Origin: Golubevia sp. BC0850
Lineage: Eukaryota > Basidiomycota > Exobasidiomycetes > Golubeviales > Golubeviaceae
NCBI GenBank assembly: GCA_012976225.1
Contig: JAAVVG010000018.1
Location: forward strand, 496,001 to 560,000
Length of the DNA: 64,000 bases
Direction of reading: 5' to 3'
Shown: piece after piece, positions 33,317-43,592 of the stretch
How the letters are laid out: the number at the start of each line of letters is the position of its first letter
How positions within the stretch are numbered: position 1 is the stretch's first letter
Notes under the pieces: model-generated
Database searches by the model: none
Told to the model about the DNA's origin: nothing
The model's input: the letters and a program-made list of their open reading frames with translations, nothing else
Made by a program: the position numbers and the translations under genes

Positions 33317-34430
33317 TCACGAATCATCAAACTTGTCAGCATTCTGTGACTTTTCGAACCTCTCTTCGGCTCCTCGACATTCTCCGAGAACTTTTTTGAT
33401 TCCATCTTCAATCCTCGAAACAGCGCCTTCTCGGAAAAGTGCCATGTCAACAAGATAAGTCACGAGCAGGAGACTGAAGAGGAGGAGGTACACACCAAGT
33501 TGGATTGAGATCGAGAGTCTCCTGAAAAGTAGCCATAGGAGGAGGTAGTTGAGAGATCTCCAAACCCGAGTCTCCATCTATAGACGACAGTTCCAAGTCT
33601 GCACTAGATTCTTTGTCGGGTTGAAATCGAGGCTCGGGAGAAGCTAAATCGATTTCTAGATTGACGCTTGACGGCCTTGGGTTGAGGCTTCCTTCCTTTC
33701 TTGCCTCCTTTGGTATTTGACCAAAGCTTCGACCAAATCTTTATTAAGCATTCCGTTATTTTCTTGAGTAGCTGGAAAAGCATTGAGAGAGCCCTTGACG
33801 AGTTCTCTAAGTGCTGCGAGAGCTGCATAGCTCTTTGATTGAATTAGACCGAGCTGTCCAATCGAATGACTTCTCCATTGACTTCCTCCTGTTAGTTTCG
33901 AGATAGAATTGATTTGTTCTGTAACCACAGTCTTTGAATGATTACCAGAGAGGGCAGAAGGCCTTGGACGTTTGTTGGAGGACGAGAAGCTGGGAGTCAA
34001 GAGAGCTGGAGGTAGATCTCTCGCCTTGCGGCGCTTCCTCAAAGAGCAAGGGGAGCCAGCTTCTGTAGCATATAGAGAGATAATCAGTGTCAACAGAGTG
34101 TTTGAATGGGGTGAAACATGTCTCGAGATCTCTTACAGTCTTGCCTTCCTCAGCCAACCCATTCTCCCTCCTTCGGTCGATCCATCGCCTCATGAACCCT
34201 CGATGACTCATTCAGATTCATTCCTTTGATCAAAAACATCGATACTCACGAGCTTTCTCCTTCCCTCCTGTCTGATCAGCCCTCTCCTGCTTCCCCTCTC
34301 CCAAAGCCTCCTTCTCCTTCAAGAATAACGTATCTCCCTCTTTGAAGTCCAGCAATTGAATACTCTTCCTGTGATCTACTATCTCCTTCTTCCCAATTCC
34401 ACGCTGATCACCAGAGCTGCATCTGCTCAT
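33317..34430 (-). pseudogene. Family-ii copy (unrecognised protein), broken
   Basis: Minus strand. The N-terminal exon reads MSRCSSGDQRGIGKKEIVDH, SIQLLDFKEGDTLFLKEKEA and ends KEKAR at a GTGAGTATCG donor. A second piece carries RRWIDRRRENGLAEEGKT, then a donor GTAAGAG, and an acceptor TGCTACAG leads into EAGSPCSLRKRRKARDLPPA, NHSKTVVTEQINSISKL, AALRELVKGSLNAF and KYQRRQERKEAS with a stop near 33656. The acidic tail (VNLEIDLASPEPRFQP...) continues in another frame. A hydrophobic piece, LGVYLLLFSLLLVTYL, lies near 33480 in a further frame. The family is shared with 51.3-51.8 and 58.0-58.9 kb. The upstream ATG seen at 58865 is lost here. I recognise no domain; the basic centre and acidic tail would suit a nuclear protein. 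Confidence 0.55.
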
Positions 34431-34439
34431 ATCGTAGAG

Positions 34440-35637
34440 ATGTCAGTCGTCTGGATCCAGATCTAGAGATCCGAGGATAGCTCCGATGGTCTTGGAAACT
34501 GAAGCAAACTCTGAAACTTCAGGTAATCATCTCTTGTGAGACCCCCATACCTGGGATTGAAGCAGATGGGAATCATCCTCTAGAATTGTTGTTCTCGCTG
34601 AGGAGAGTAGCAGCTCGATGAAAATTTGATGTGAAGGAGTCCTACGGCAGATTGACGATTGAACTACTATCTTCTTGAATCAGATAAGAGGTTAGAGTGG
34701 ATGAATCTTGATTGCAGGAGGGTGGGTGAGTGGTTCAAAAGAGAAGTTGCTTCGCTCTCCTTCTTGACCTCGTCATATTCATCCAAAAATCAACAATCTT
34801 TCATTCTGAGCCTCAAGGTAGATGGAGCTTCCAGATTGTTGCTTCTATTTGCTCATCAGTCGTCACACTGACACTACTATCATCGCTTCCTTCTTCTCTT
34901 CCACTTCTCTCTCACACACAGCCAGCATGGTCTCAATCAACGACGCTAGCTCATTTCTACTCTTCGAAAGTCAAAGAAAACGCTCCAACGTGTCTTCCTC
35001 AGTCGATTGAATGCCGATGGAATACGCCTTTCAGAGCAATTCACTCCTCGTCTACCTAAATTTGCCAATCTTATGGACCTACGATTATGAAAATTAGTGA
35101 ACGTTTACCTCTCCAGACTCTCCCAAAGCCCAGAACAAGTAGCTGGTGAACAGAGCTCATCCCCTCTTCGGATCTTATGGACTTCAACTTTAGATAGCTC
35201 CGCTTCATTTTTCACAGATGGAAGTGCTAGAGATTGATGAGGGAGGTGAATGTTTCCCAAGCTGGATCGTGATTCCTCTAACGACGAAGGTCGGGTCTTT
35301 CAAGCTTTACTCTAATCTCCCATCAATTCCCGAACTAAGAGTCGGCTCCGTATTCCACTGGGAGCGGATCTCAGGTAGGTGTCCAGCACTAAAATCTCTT
35401 CTAATTGATGGTATTGATTCTTCTGCTTTGGGGAAGACTCGCCGTCTGCTGGAGGCAAGAAGAGATCAGGTTAAAGCAGGCACGTTATTTGATGGAATCA
35501 AGATGGAGCTTCTCGAGAGACTCGTCATTAGGCCTGGCCAATTCAGTCCTCAATATCTAGATTGCTTCAGGGAATTGGTAGATACAGTAGTGAATAGGCA
35601 ATCAGAGCCAGAGTTCTGGGAAGTTCAAATCTAGAGT
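34440..35637 (+). pseudogene. Family-i F-box/LRR-like copy, start lost
   Basis: The copy lies head-to-head with the family-ii copy on its left. The conserved start MPGIEADG is present but its ATG is ATA (34547-34549). Downstream, the block from 34660 to about 35040 is nearly identical to 59094-59480 and to 51308-50980 reversed: ESDKRLEWMNLDCRR, GEWFKREVASLSFLTSS, SSKNQQSFILSLKVDGASRL. The C-terminal part is open from 35218 (MEVLEIDEGGECFPSW, IPLTTKVGSFKLYSNLPSIP, RLLEARRDQVKAGTLFDGIK) to the TAG at 35632-35634, ending EPEFWEVQI. Between these the frame changes several times. Homology with the 58-60 kb copy continues past the stop to about 35830. Confidence 0.62.
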
Positions 35638-36229
35638 GAGATCGAGTGAACACTGCCACCACCCTGAGGATAGTTCTGTTGTTCTCTCCCCTTTGCCTTT
35701 GATTTGACTCTCTGTAAATCCTCTTCGCTTCCTACACTCCTTATTTCTGGACTGCTAGTGACGCCACTCGGGATAGAACCCGTTCTGTTACTTGTGAGTC
35801 GAGTTCACAATCATCGCAGAGGTTAAAAACTGACTTCCACTCTACCTTTTACTTTCGGCACCTTGTCAATCACAGTGTGTCGCTGTCGATTCTACTACCA
35901 ATTCCAGCCGTCCAGCCGAAGGTATCCAATACTTACCAAAAGCCTGATCAATTTCTCGAGTAAATTGACTCACCCCTATCCCTGCCACTGCTTGTCGACT
36001 CTTCCTTGCTTCATTTTTGAATCCCATCTTCTGCCTTTGCTCTGGTCACTCTTCACCGTTCTTCTCGAAGCTTGTTCACCAATGGTGTGATTAGTGATGA
36101 GATTGTTGTTGGAAGCGCAGCCAGCATGACAATTCTTTCGAGCGCAGCGAAAAAAGGTTTTAAGAGTTTGTTTCTCGCAACTTCATTTCTCTCTAGCCTT
36201 CTTCATCACCATTCTCATCCTCAAGAACG

Positions 36230-36851
36230 ATGCCAGTCCTAAGCTTACCAGTGAGTGAAAACGCGCACTGTAGTCGACCAGGTTTCATTCAAACGACTGA
36301 TCAGTCTTCCCCTTCTTTTGCTTCTTGCATTTCCTTTTCAGACCGCCTATCCATTTGTTCTGGTTCCAGTAGTCTTGTCGTTCTTCGTCAATCTTCATCA
36401 CATCTTGGCCACTTACCCTCCCCGTAAGAAGGCTGGAGTCAAACGTCCTAGGCAATACGCCAATTGGGACGAAGCCGAGAAGAACCCAGAGGGTGACTTG
36501 ATGAAGTTCAACATCGCTCAAAGAAGTCATGCTAACTTTCTAGAAAGTGTGAGTGCGATGTTGCAGATCGACGATTACGGAGATCTCATTTCTTCCCCCC
36601 CCCCCTTTTTTCAGTATCCATCCTACTTAGTCTCCATCATCATATCTGGACTGGTCTACCCCAGAACTTCAACTGTTTTAGGTTTGATCTGGGTATCAGC
36701 TAGAATGGCCTATCATTATGGTTACTCCTCTGGCAACGCGGACCTCAAAGGAATCGGAGGCGTACCAGGAACCTTTGCTCTGATGGGCCTTTGGGTTCTC
36801 TCAAGCTTTAGTGTCTTTGGATTGCTAGGGGAGGCAGAGTGGAAGTGGTAA
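36230..36851 (+). CDS. MAPEG membrane protein, microsomal glutathione S-transferase 3 type
   Basis: Exons 36230-36250, 36342-36548 and 36615-36851, all junctions phase 0, give 154 residues. The first exon encodes only MPVLSLP. Four membrane segments are visible: YPFVLVPVVLSFFVNLHHIL, YLVSIIISGLVYP, TVLGLIWVSARMAYHYGY and FALMGLWVLSSFSVFGLLG. The MAPEG signature FNIAQRSHANFLES (residues about 61-74) and RMAYHYGYSSG match the MGST3/FLAP group, which conjugate or reduce lipid hydroperoxides with glutathione in the ER or outer mitochondrial membrane. Length is normal for the family. The last intron carries a run of about 11 C followed by T6 directly before its CAG. Confidence 0.92.
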
Positions 36852-37230
36852 CAGGGCTGCTTCTCTGGAATCTCTCGTTGATGCTTGAAGCGACAGTTTG
36901 GCGGCAAAAACTTGGGATCTGGCCCGCTCTGTGTCCTAAACCTTTTCTCTTGTTCTCCGGAAATCCAAATTGTTTGCGTTTCCAAGTCTATCGACAGCTC
37001 TATCCAGCTTCTGAAAGAGTGTGGTCAGTACACTCGGTCAACTCCCTCTGTCGAGAGAATGGCTAGTCTCTGGCGAAGTGGAGCACCAGATGAGTACGAC
37101 CAAGAATCAGTTTAAGTTCGACAAAACAAGATATATTAGTACCGAATTTTCTCTTCTTTTCCCTCCTTCCTCCACTCTTTTGACTCTCTCTCCGCCGTCA
37201 TCTCTCGACAGCTTATCCCATTAACAAGGT
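36852..37230. other. Intergenic, no gene seen
   Basis: The 3' flank of the MAPEG gene facing the 3' end of the stop-bearing frame at 37231-38470. Short open frames here have no support. Confidence 0.4.
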
Positions 37231-38470
37231 TCAAACGCGATTCCCATCATCTTGAGCAGTGGTATCGCTGAGAGTGACAGAACTGGCATCGTCATTGATT
37301 TCCGTCAAAGAGCTAGATTCAAAGTGAAATCTGTCGAGCGAGGCCAACGCTCTCCTAAAACATTCCTTGCAATCATAAACGTGGGAACACAGCTGCATGC
37401 TCGTATGTAGATGAAGGGATTCAGAGGAGGATGAGAGATGATGAGCGATCATTCTCGCCACGTCTTGCTGGTCGACAGTCACAAACCTCGTATTGTTTTT
37501 CAACTCTTCCAAGGAAGCTTCCATCTAGTTTCTTTCCCTCGTCAATTGTTTCTCTCTATCAATCTTAGTAGTGGAACCTTTGAATCCAATAGCTTGGGAC
37601 TCTTCTGGAGTCATGAAATTAATTCTATGAGGTCTACGTTCTACCAAGCATTCCCATACAAGTAAAGCAAATTCCTTCAAGCTCAAAATGTCCACATTTT
37701 CCCATCTCGCCTTGGCTTCCCAACCCTTTTCCCCTGTGATCTTACAGTTGATTGCATAGGCTATGGAAAACTCTCTCGTCACCATTTGAGACTAATCTGT
37801 CAAGGAAGAGCTTTTTAAAAATGCGTCGGTTGCCCTCCTTTGCCAGACAGCAGTTGGTGATGTCTTGATTCTTGACTTAAGGGGTTCGAGGCAAGCGTCG
37901 GTTCTCAGATCGGTGTAGTATTTGAGTGAATGTTCCCATTCGTTGCTGGGAGTGTTACATTCGATAAGTAATCTGACGGCAGGAACATTTAAAAGAGTTG
38001 ACAAAGAAGGATCGGCTGAGGGCGTGTAGCCCAGAAATCCAGGTTGTGAGCTTTCGGTAGAGTAGTAAATATTTTTGTACTCGATATCCCACCAACAGTT
38101 TGTTCAATCAACCTGCCCGTACTTGCACTGCATTAACAGATTATGAAAAGGTAGTGAAGGACCGGGGGCTGGGATCTTGAGCAGCTCTTCTGGCATCTTG
38201 ATGAATCCATCCAGCTCTATACGTAAGCGAAGTCCTTCGGCAATGAGTTTGGGAGACCAAACAGAAGGTGAGGACTGTAAGGAGTGTTCTCCACCTACTT
38301 CTAACCCAAATTTCTCCCCGCACGGGATTTCGGACTTGCACTGAAGACCTTGTTGGTCTGCTATGTCCTTGATCCTTTGCTGAGTGATTGCTAAGTTTTG
38401 TCGATCTCCGTATTTAGTAATTTCAATGGATGAGGTGTGAAATAAGTTTAGGATTGAGAGAGTGGTAAGA
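37231..38470 (-). pseudogene. Unrecognised gene with three in-frame stops
   Basis: One minus-strand frame is readable from about 38470 to 37231, about 410 codons, interrupted only by TGA near 38115 (after KYGQVD), TAG at 37789-37791 (after KSSSLTD) and TAG near 37525 (after REKQLTRERN). No frameshift is needed. Readable parts include IEITKYGDRQNLAITQQRIK, SPSVWSPKLIAEGLRLRIEL, ECNTPSNEWEHSLKYYTDLR, WENVDILSLKEFALLVWECL, ERRPHRINFMTPEESQAIGF and RFVTVDQQDVARMIAHHL. No ATG begins the first segment, so a 5' exon may be missing. I recognise no domain. Either a pseudogene damaged by substitutions alone, or several separate short genes in one frame. Confidence 0.5.
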
Positions 38471-38978
38471 GGGCGGAAAGTTTTTGGTTTATATGAGACT
38501 CATTTTGTCCGTCCTCGGATGCGCAGAGAACGGTTCAGTCCTCAACCGTACCTCCCGACTCAAGAATCGCACTTTTTCTTTAGAAGCACTTTTCCACTAG
38601 TATACTTAGAACGATCAGATCCATTTGAATTGTGGACCTCACCACCTCACTGCTGAAGTCTAGAAGGCGTCGCCACTGAAAACGAAAGCAGGTTTCTCAG
38701 TACGCACTCACTTCTTTGCTCTATTCGATCTTTTAAAGAGGGTAAATAAGAATGAGGGTCAACATCTTTGAGAATTCAGTCGAGCTTCCTGACCGTCTGA
38801 CCCACTAGTCCGGCGCAGGAAAAGTCAAAAGCTCAGAGCGGTCCCTCGCAGTGAACGCCAGCATTTGTGAATTGAAATAAGTTGACAGAAAAGATATGGA
38901 CACAGAAAAGAAAGAGAAATCGAAGACATAAAAGCAAGTTGAACGTAGAAAGGTAAATGGCGAGGAAGCATTTTCATC

Positions 38979-41333
38979 TTAACGCTTCCCACCTTTTCCA
39001 CCTCCAGATTTCCCACCACTACTTTTAGAGCTACCACCCTTACCAAATTTAGCCCCTTCAAACCCAGCTCTATTTTTCCCACCAACAGCCTTACTTTTAC
39101 CCAAATCTTTCTTTCCAGAACTACTTCTTTCTTTCCTTTCACCTTTACCTCCTTCTCTAGTTTTACCCCCACTACTAATCTTAGGTTTTTTCTTTCCCAT
39201 TCTCTTATCTTTTTTCTCGGTAATTCTTTTCTGAATATTCTCTTCTCTTTTCCTAGCTTTTTCAGTTTCTTTCTCCTTAGTTTCTTTCTTCCTATCAATC
39301 CATTCCTTACTACTTTTACTTTTCTCCTTCTCTCTTCTTTTGATAGTTTTCTTAAGTAAAGTTTCATCATCCTTGATTTTAGTACCAGAAGCAGCTGCTT
39401 GAACTTTTTGCCATTTAATAGCTTCTGCTTTTTCAATTTCTGATAAACCTATTGAACCACCTTCACCTACAATAGATTCATCACCTTTAGCAGCCAACTT
39501 TTCAGCTCTCTTTTCTTCTCTACGTTTTTTAGCTTCTAACATTGCCAAAGCAGTTTTTGGATCACTTGAAAGGGTAAATTTCTTAGATTTGACTTCTTCA
39601 GGATTAGTAGAATTTGGATGATTGAAATTCAAAGATGAGAAAGTCAAAGATTCAGAACCAGAATTGACATTCGAAGATTTGTTAATGCCTTCATCTTTTC
39701 CATTCTTATCTTTAGGGTTGACCAAAAGAGCAGGAGCACGATTACTGCCAGTTGCAGCACTGTCTTTCTTCTTCCCATCTTTTCCTTTCTCTTTACCCCC
39801 ATTCTTAGCTTCAATTTCTTTCTCAGCTCTTCTTTCAGCTTTCCTTTTAATCCTTCTTTTATCTCTAACTTCTCCTCTCTTTCTTCTAGCTTCTAACAAT
39901 TCAGTCCTAGATTTTGCTTCTTCTTCATTCAATTCTTCTTCAGGTTCATCCATTACCTTTCCTAATTTCTGATTCCTCATTCCAGCCAATTTAGCTTGAA
40001 CTTTTTCTTGAAGAGCTGCATAACTTGCTGCTTTGTTGTTCTGAGTTGAAGTTGAAGCTTGAGCAACTTCTTCCATATCTGAATCTATCATTTCTTCATC
40101 CGTATCTCCTGCGTGTTCAGAATCTTGATCTTGATCTTCATCTGACCAATCTTCTTCTCCTGAGGATCCAGCTGCTTCAGCAGCTAACTTCCTTTCAGCT
40201 TGAATTTCTGAAATGTTCTTCAGGTTTGCTGGATCGAGCTGAGAAGAGATAAGGTTGAGGAGAGAGAAACAGGTCAGCCAAAAGAAAAGTCGAAGACGAG
40301 TCACCAAGGTCGAGTGAAGAGCAAGGGCCTCGAGGTAGAACTAAAGAGAACAATTGAGAAGTAATTCTTGATCCTTCTTCTATCTTGACTACAGAAACAG
40401 AGAGGAGAAGAAGGGCCTTGGAGGAGAGTTTCCAGCCCTAGAGAAGCCCTCTTCTCTAGGTCAAACTTGACAAGAGTCTTTATGAGACTCGATACTGATT
40501 TTTCGTGCTCCAACGACGTCTGCAATTCCTCTGAGAAGGCCCACTGCTTCAGAAAAGGAGACCTTCGAGCTTGTCTTCTTCTGCCTTTTGCCCTTGCCTG
40601 CACAGAGCAACGACCTTCTAAACTTTTCTTCCTAGCCCGACCTCTTTCTCCTTTATTGCCTTTGATTCATGAGGTCCCAGTAGCTTTGAAAATGCTCTCT
40701 CTACGCTTTCTCCACCCTGCAGTCTAACCCCCTGTGCTCTTCTGCAAATCTCTTTTGTTCTTCGACCTCAACCAGATTCTCTTCTAGAGCCCGCTTCCCC
40801 CTCCCCTTCTCCCACGGCTTCTGATCTGAACGTGATGAAACTGACCTTAGCTCTCTTCTTTCCTCCTCTCTCTTCCTTTCTCCTCTCGATCTCCAATTCT
40901 TTCTCTCCCTTTCTTTTCTTGTTCTTAGCAAACTTGTTAGTTCCATCTGCGAGGTCCTCGTCTTGATCATCTTGTTTTTGAAGGTATAGTTGAGGTGGAA
41001 TTAGATGAAGTAGTGATAGGAAGGATGAATTGTGGGAATGGAGAGAGGACTGGTGGAACGGAGAGGGAAGAGGTTGGGTTGGGGTTAGTAATGGAGCAGA
41101 AGAGTCGGAGGATGGCGAAAGGAAAGGAGAGGAGAGAGCGAATGATAGAGTAGAACCAAGAGAGAAAAGGGATGGAATAGCTTGAGGAAGGTAAGGTAGA
41201 GAGGAGAAGAGGAGGTGAAGACTGCAAGTCAACTCACAAAGAATGGAATTTCTTCATTCGACTGGGATTTCCCATTGAGTTTGACTTGTCCATTCACTTT
41301 CGAATGTTTCTGTTTCTGTTTGGATGGCTTCAT
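38979..41333 (-). CDS. RRP14: Rrp14 / SURF6 ribosome-biogenesis protein
   Basis: Exons 41333-41238, 41049-40846 and 40238-38979, all phase 0, give 519 residues. The Rrp14 N-terminal motif is present across exons 1-2 (SSLHSHNSSFLSLLHLIPPQ, LYLQKQ, TNKFAKNKKRKGEKE). The SURF6 core is in exon 3: KTALAMLEAKKRREEKRAEK, KWQKVQAAASGTKIKDDETL, LKKTIKRREKEKSKSSKEWI, and RKREENIQKRITEKKDKRMG, then GKNRAGFEGAKFG near the C-terminus. The rest is acidic or Lys-rich coiled coil. It acts in the nucleolus in pre-60S (and 40S) assembly and binds nucleic acid. The 607-nt second intron is long and starts GTCAGT rather than GTGAGT; another exon inside it cannot be excluded. It shares a promoter with the Rsa4 gene. 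Confidence 0.9.
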
Positions 41334-41552
41334 TGAAAAGGATCGAGATTGGCAGTTGTAAGGTTGTAGATGCTCGAGTTGAGAAGAAAAATTCCCACTG
41401 CCAATAACTTTTTTCAAAATGATCGGGAAAGTGAAATCTTCTCTTCCACAACTAATTTTGAAGCTTCAATCCTCTCTTACCTGGTTTTAATTCCACTTCC
41501 ACTTGATATTATTTGGATCAATCATCATCATCATCATCATCCATCTTGATCT
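41334..41552. promoter_or_regulatory. Divergent promoter of RRP14 and RSA4
   Basis: Only 219 bp separate the two start codons, and both genes serve 60S ribosome assembly, so joint control is likely. The segment ends with an (ATC)n run of about seven repeats at 41518-41541, directly 5' of the Rsa4 start and probably in its leader. Confidence 0.6.
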
Positions 41553-43592
41553 ATGTCGACTCTAGTTCCACCACGTACAGCCAAAAGGCAGAGGCTAGCC
41601 AACGCAGCCTCAAGTTTAGAAGCAGAACATTTAGCATCAGAAGGTAAACATGGTCCAAATTCACAATCCGTAGTCATTCAACTGCAATCTTCAGATGGTG
41701 ACAATCAATTATTAGGTCCACCAATCTCTTTACCTGCAGAACAAACTGGTCAAAAGGAATTACAATCCATTGTGAATCAATTGAGGAGAGTGGAGAGGGA
41801 GAAGAATGGCAATGGAAAGGGGAAGGACAAGGGCAAGAAGAAAGGGAAAGAATGGAAGATTGGAGAAGAAGATTCATCAGATGAAGATTCAGAAGAGGAG
41901 GAGGAAGTAGACAGACCCTTCACTTTCCATGTGACTCTTTCAGGCCCAGAAGAAATCAGACTGGAAATCAATTCTTCCATCTTAACAGACATTTTGTCTT
42001 CCAAACATTCAACTTCTTTAGGATTATCAACCGAATCCATTCTATCCATCACTTATTCTCCTCAAGCCGTTTTCAAAGTCAAGACCATTTCAAGATGTTC
42101 TTCCACCTTATCTGGACATTCTTCTCCCATCTTATGCTCTTCCTTCTCACCGACTGGTTCACTCTTAATCACCGGAAGTGGAGATAAAACGGCTAGGATT
42201 TGGGATTTAGAAACTGAAACTCCCTTACACGTTTTGATGGGTCATGGTGGATACGTTTTGGTGACTGAATGGGAACCTACTGAAAGGAAAGTGGCAACTG
42301 GAGATCAAAATGGTGAGATCAGAGTTTGGAAATGTTTAGATGAAAGTTGGGGGAAAACAGGTGGCAAAGCTTGGGGTAGTAAAAGTGGGAAAATGGTAGA
42401 GGAAGAAGAAAAGGAACGTCGTAATGCAACTTCAACTTTAGCTGCAGAAGAGTCTACTACAACTACTATTTCTTCAGAAGAACAGCCCTTCAAAATGAAA
42501 GCAGCAGAGAAAAGAGCCTTAAGACATGCCTCACCGACTTCCATCATCTTGAAAGGACATTCCAAATGGATCACCTCTTTATCTTTTGAACCTCTACATT
42601 TAGTCCCTTCAACTCAATCTCCAAGGTTAGCTTCTTCTTCAAAGGATTCCACTGTCAAGGTTTGGAACACTTTGACTAAGTTGTGTCAATTCACTTTAGG
42701 AGGTCATACTGCTTCTGTGAATTCTGTTAGATGGGGTGGAAGTCACGAAGGTTGTCTTTATACAGCTAGTTCAGATAGAACCATCAAGATTTGGAATTCA
42801 AAAGATGGTAGATTGATTAGAACTTTGAATGAACATTCTCATTGGGTTAATAGCATCAGTTTGAGTACTGAATTCGTTATGAAAACTGGTGGGTTTGCTC
42901 ATGATTACAATTACAAACCTACTGTTGAGGAGAAAGAAGGATTGAAAGAAACTCAAGAGCAAGTGCAGGAAAGAGAAGTTGAACTTAGAAAGAAGGCCCT
43001 CAAGAGATTCAAAGAAGTTATCAAAAATGGTGGTCCTGAAATCATGGTTTCTGGAAGTGAAGATTCAACTTTATTCCTATGGGCACCACAAATTGGAGAT
43101 ACACCTTCAGATCCATCAAATCCAGTTTCAACTTCTTCTTTACCTTCACCCAAGAAGCCTTTAGCACGTCTAACAGGGCATCAACGTTCAATTTCTCAAG
43201 TTCTCTTCTCTCCAGATGGTCGACTCCTAGCTTCCTCTTCTTGGGATTCTTCAATTCGCCTTTGGGATCCAAGATCTATCACTCCTCAAATTCTAGCCAC
43301 TCATACCGCTAATGGTTCAAAAGTTCCAAATCCTTTCATTAGAACTTTTAGAGGTCATCTATCTGCTGTTTATAGAATCGATTGGTCAAGTGATTCTAGA
43401 ATGTTGATTAGTGGTTCTAAAGATTCTACTTTGAAACTCTGGAATGTAAGAGATGGGAAAATAAAAAAGGATTTACCGGGACATGAAGATGAGGTTTATT
43501 GTGTTGGTTGGGGTGGAACTGGGGGAGAGAGAGGGGGAGGGAAAGTTGCTAGTGGTGGGAAGGATGGAAAGGTTAAGATTTGGAGACATTAG
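41553..43592 (+). CDS. RSA4: Rsa4 / Notchless (NLE1) WD40 ribosome-assembly factor
   Basis: A single exon of 679 codons. The N-terminal NLE domain starts near residue 40 (SVVIQLQ, GPPISLPAEQT) and ends with ESILSITYSPQAVFKVK near 180. A Lys/Glu-rich insert of about 40 residues (EKNGNGKGKDKGKKKGKEW, DEDSEEEEEVD) splits it. The beta-propeller follows with WD repeats such as STLSGHSSPILCSSFSP...DKTARIWDLE, ILKGHSKWITSLSF...DSTVKVWN, LGGHTASVNSVRWG...DRTIKIWN, LTGHQRSISQVLFSP...SIRLWD, FRGHLSAVYRIDW...STLKLWN and LPGHEDEVYCVGWGG...KVKIWRH. Another insert of about 60 residues lies between the first two repeats. Through the NLE domain the protein binds the MIDAS domain of Rea1/Mdn1, which removes it from pre-60S particles in the nucleus. 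It is transcribed away from RRP14. Confidence 0.95.
   Translation: MSTLVPPRTAKRQRLANAASSLEAEHLASEGKHGPNSQSVVIQLQSSDGDNQLLGPPISLPAEQTGQKELQSIVNQLRRVEREKNGNGKGKDKGKKKGKEWKIGEEDSSDEDSEEEEEVDRPFTFHVTLSGPEEIRLEINSSILTDILSSKHSTSLGLSTESILSITYSPQAVFKVKTISRCSSTLSGHSSPILCSSFSPTGSLLITGSGDKTARIWDLETETPLHVLMGHGGYVLVTEWEPTERKVATGDQNGEIRVWKCLDESWGKTGGKAWGSKSGKMVEEEEKERRNATSTLAAEESTTTTISSEEQPFKMKAAEKRALRHASPTSIILKGHSKWITSLSFEPLHLVPSTQSPRLASSSKDSTVKVWNTLTKLCQFTLGGHTASVNSVRWGGSHEGCLYTASSDRTIKIWNSKDGRLIRTLNEHSHWVNSISLSTEFVMKTGGFAHDYNYKPTVEEKEGLKETQEQVQEREVELRKKALKRFKEVIKNGGPEIMVSGSEDSTLFLWAPQIGDTPSDPSNPVSTSSLPSPKKPLARLTGHQRSISQVLFSPDGRLLASSSWDSSIRLWDPRSITPQILATHTANGSKVPNPFIRTFRGHLSAVYRIDWSSDSRMLISGSKDSTLKLWNVRDGKIKKDLPGHEDEVYCVGWGGTGGERGGGKVASGGKDGKVKIWRH

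Larger units (their letters stand above)
33317..35830. repeat. Divergent family-ii/family-i module, copy 1
   Basis: A head-to-head pair (ii on minus, i on plus) with about 130 bp between the inferred starts. The right end is set by similarity to 60235-60420 (AACACTGCCAC, TTGCCTTTGATTTGACTCTC, CCTGGACTGCTA, GCCACTCGGGAT). Bases 35831-36229 hold only the promoter of the MAPEG gene. Confidence 0.6.

Noticed and set aside
33377-33560. Hydrophobic frame (LGVYLLLFSLLLVTYL) as a separate membrane protein
   Set aside because: It lies within the broken family-ii copy and is not conserved in the other two copies.
38115-38120. Programmed stop read-through or selenocysteine at the TGA in the 37-38 kb frame
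   Set aside because: Fungi lack selenocysteine, the codon after each stop does not match known read-through contexts, and three stops in one frame fit a pseudogene better.
40301-40603. 100-codon minus-strand frame inside the long RRP14 intron
   Set aside because: The Rrp14 sequence joins directly KKRAK-LDPANLKN in phase without it, and the frame has no SURF6 similarity.
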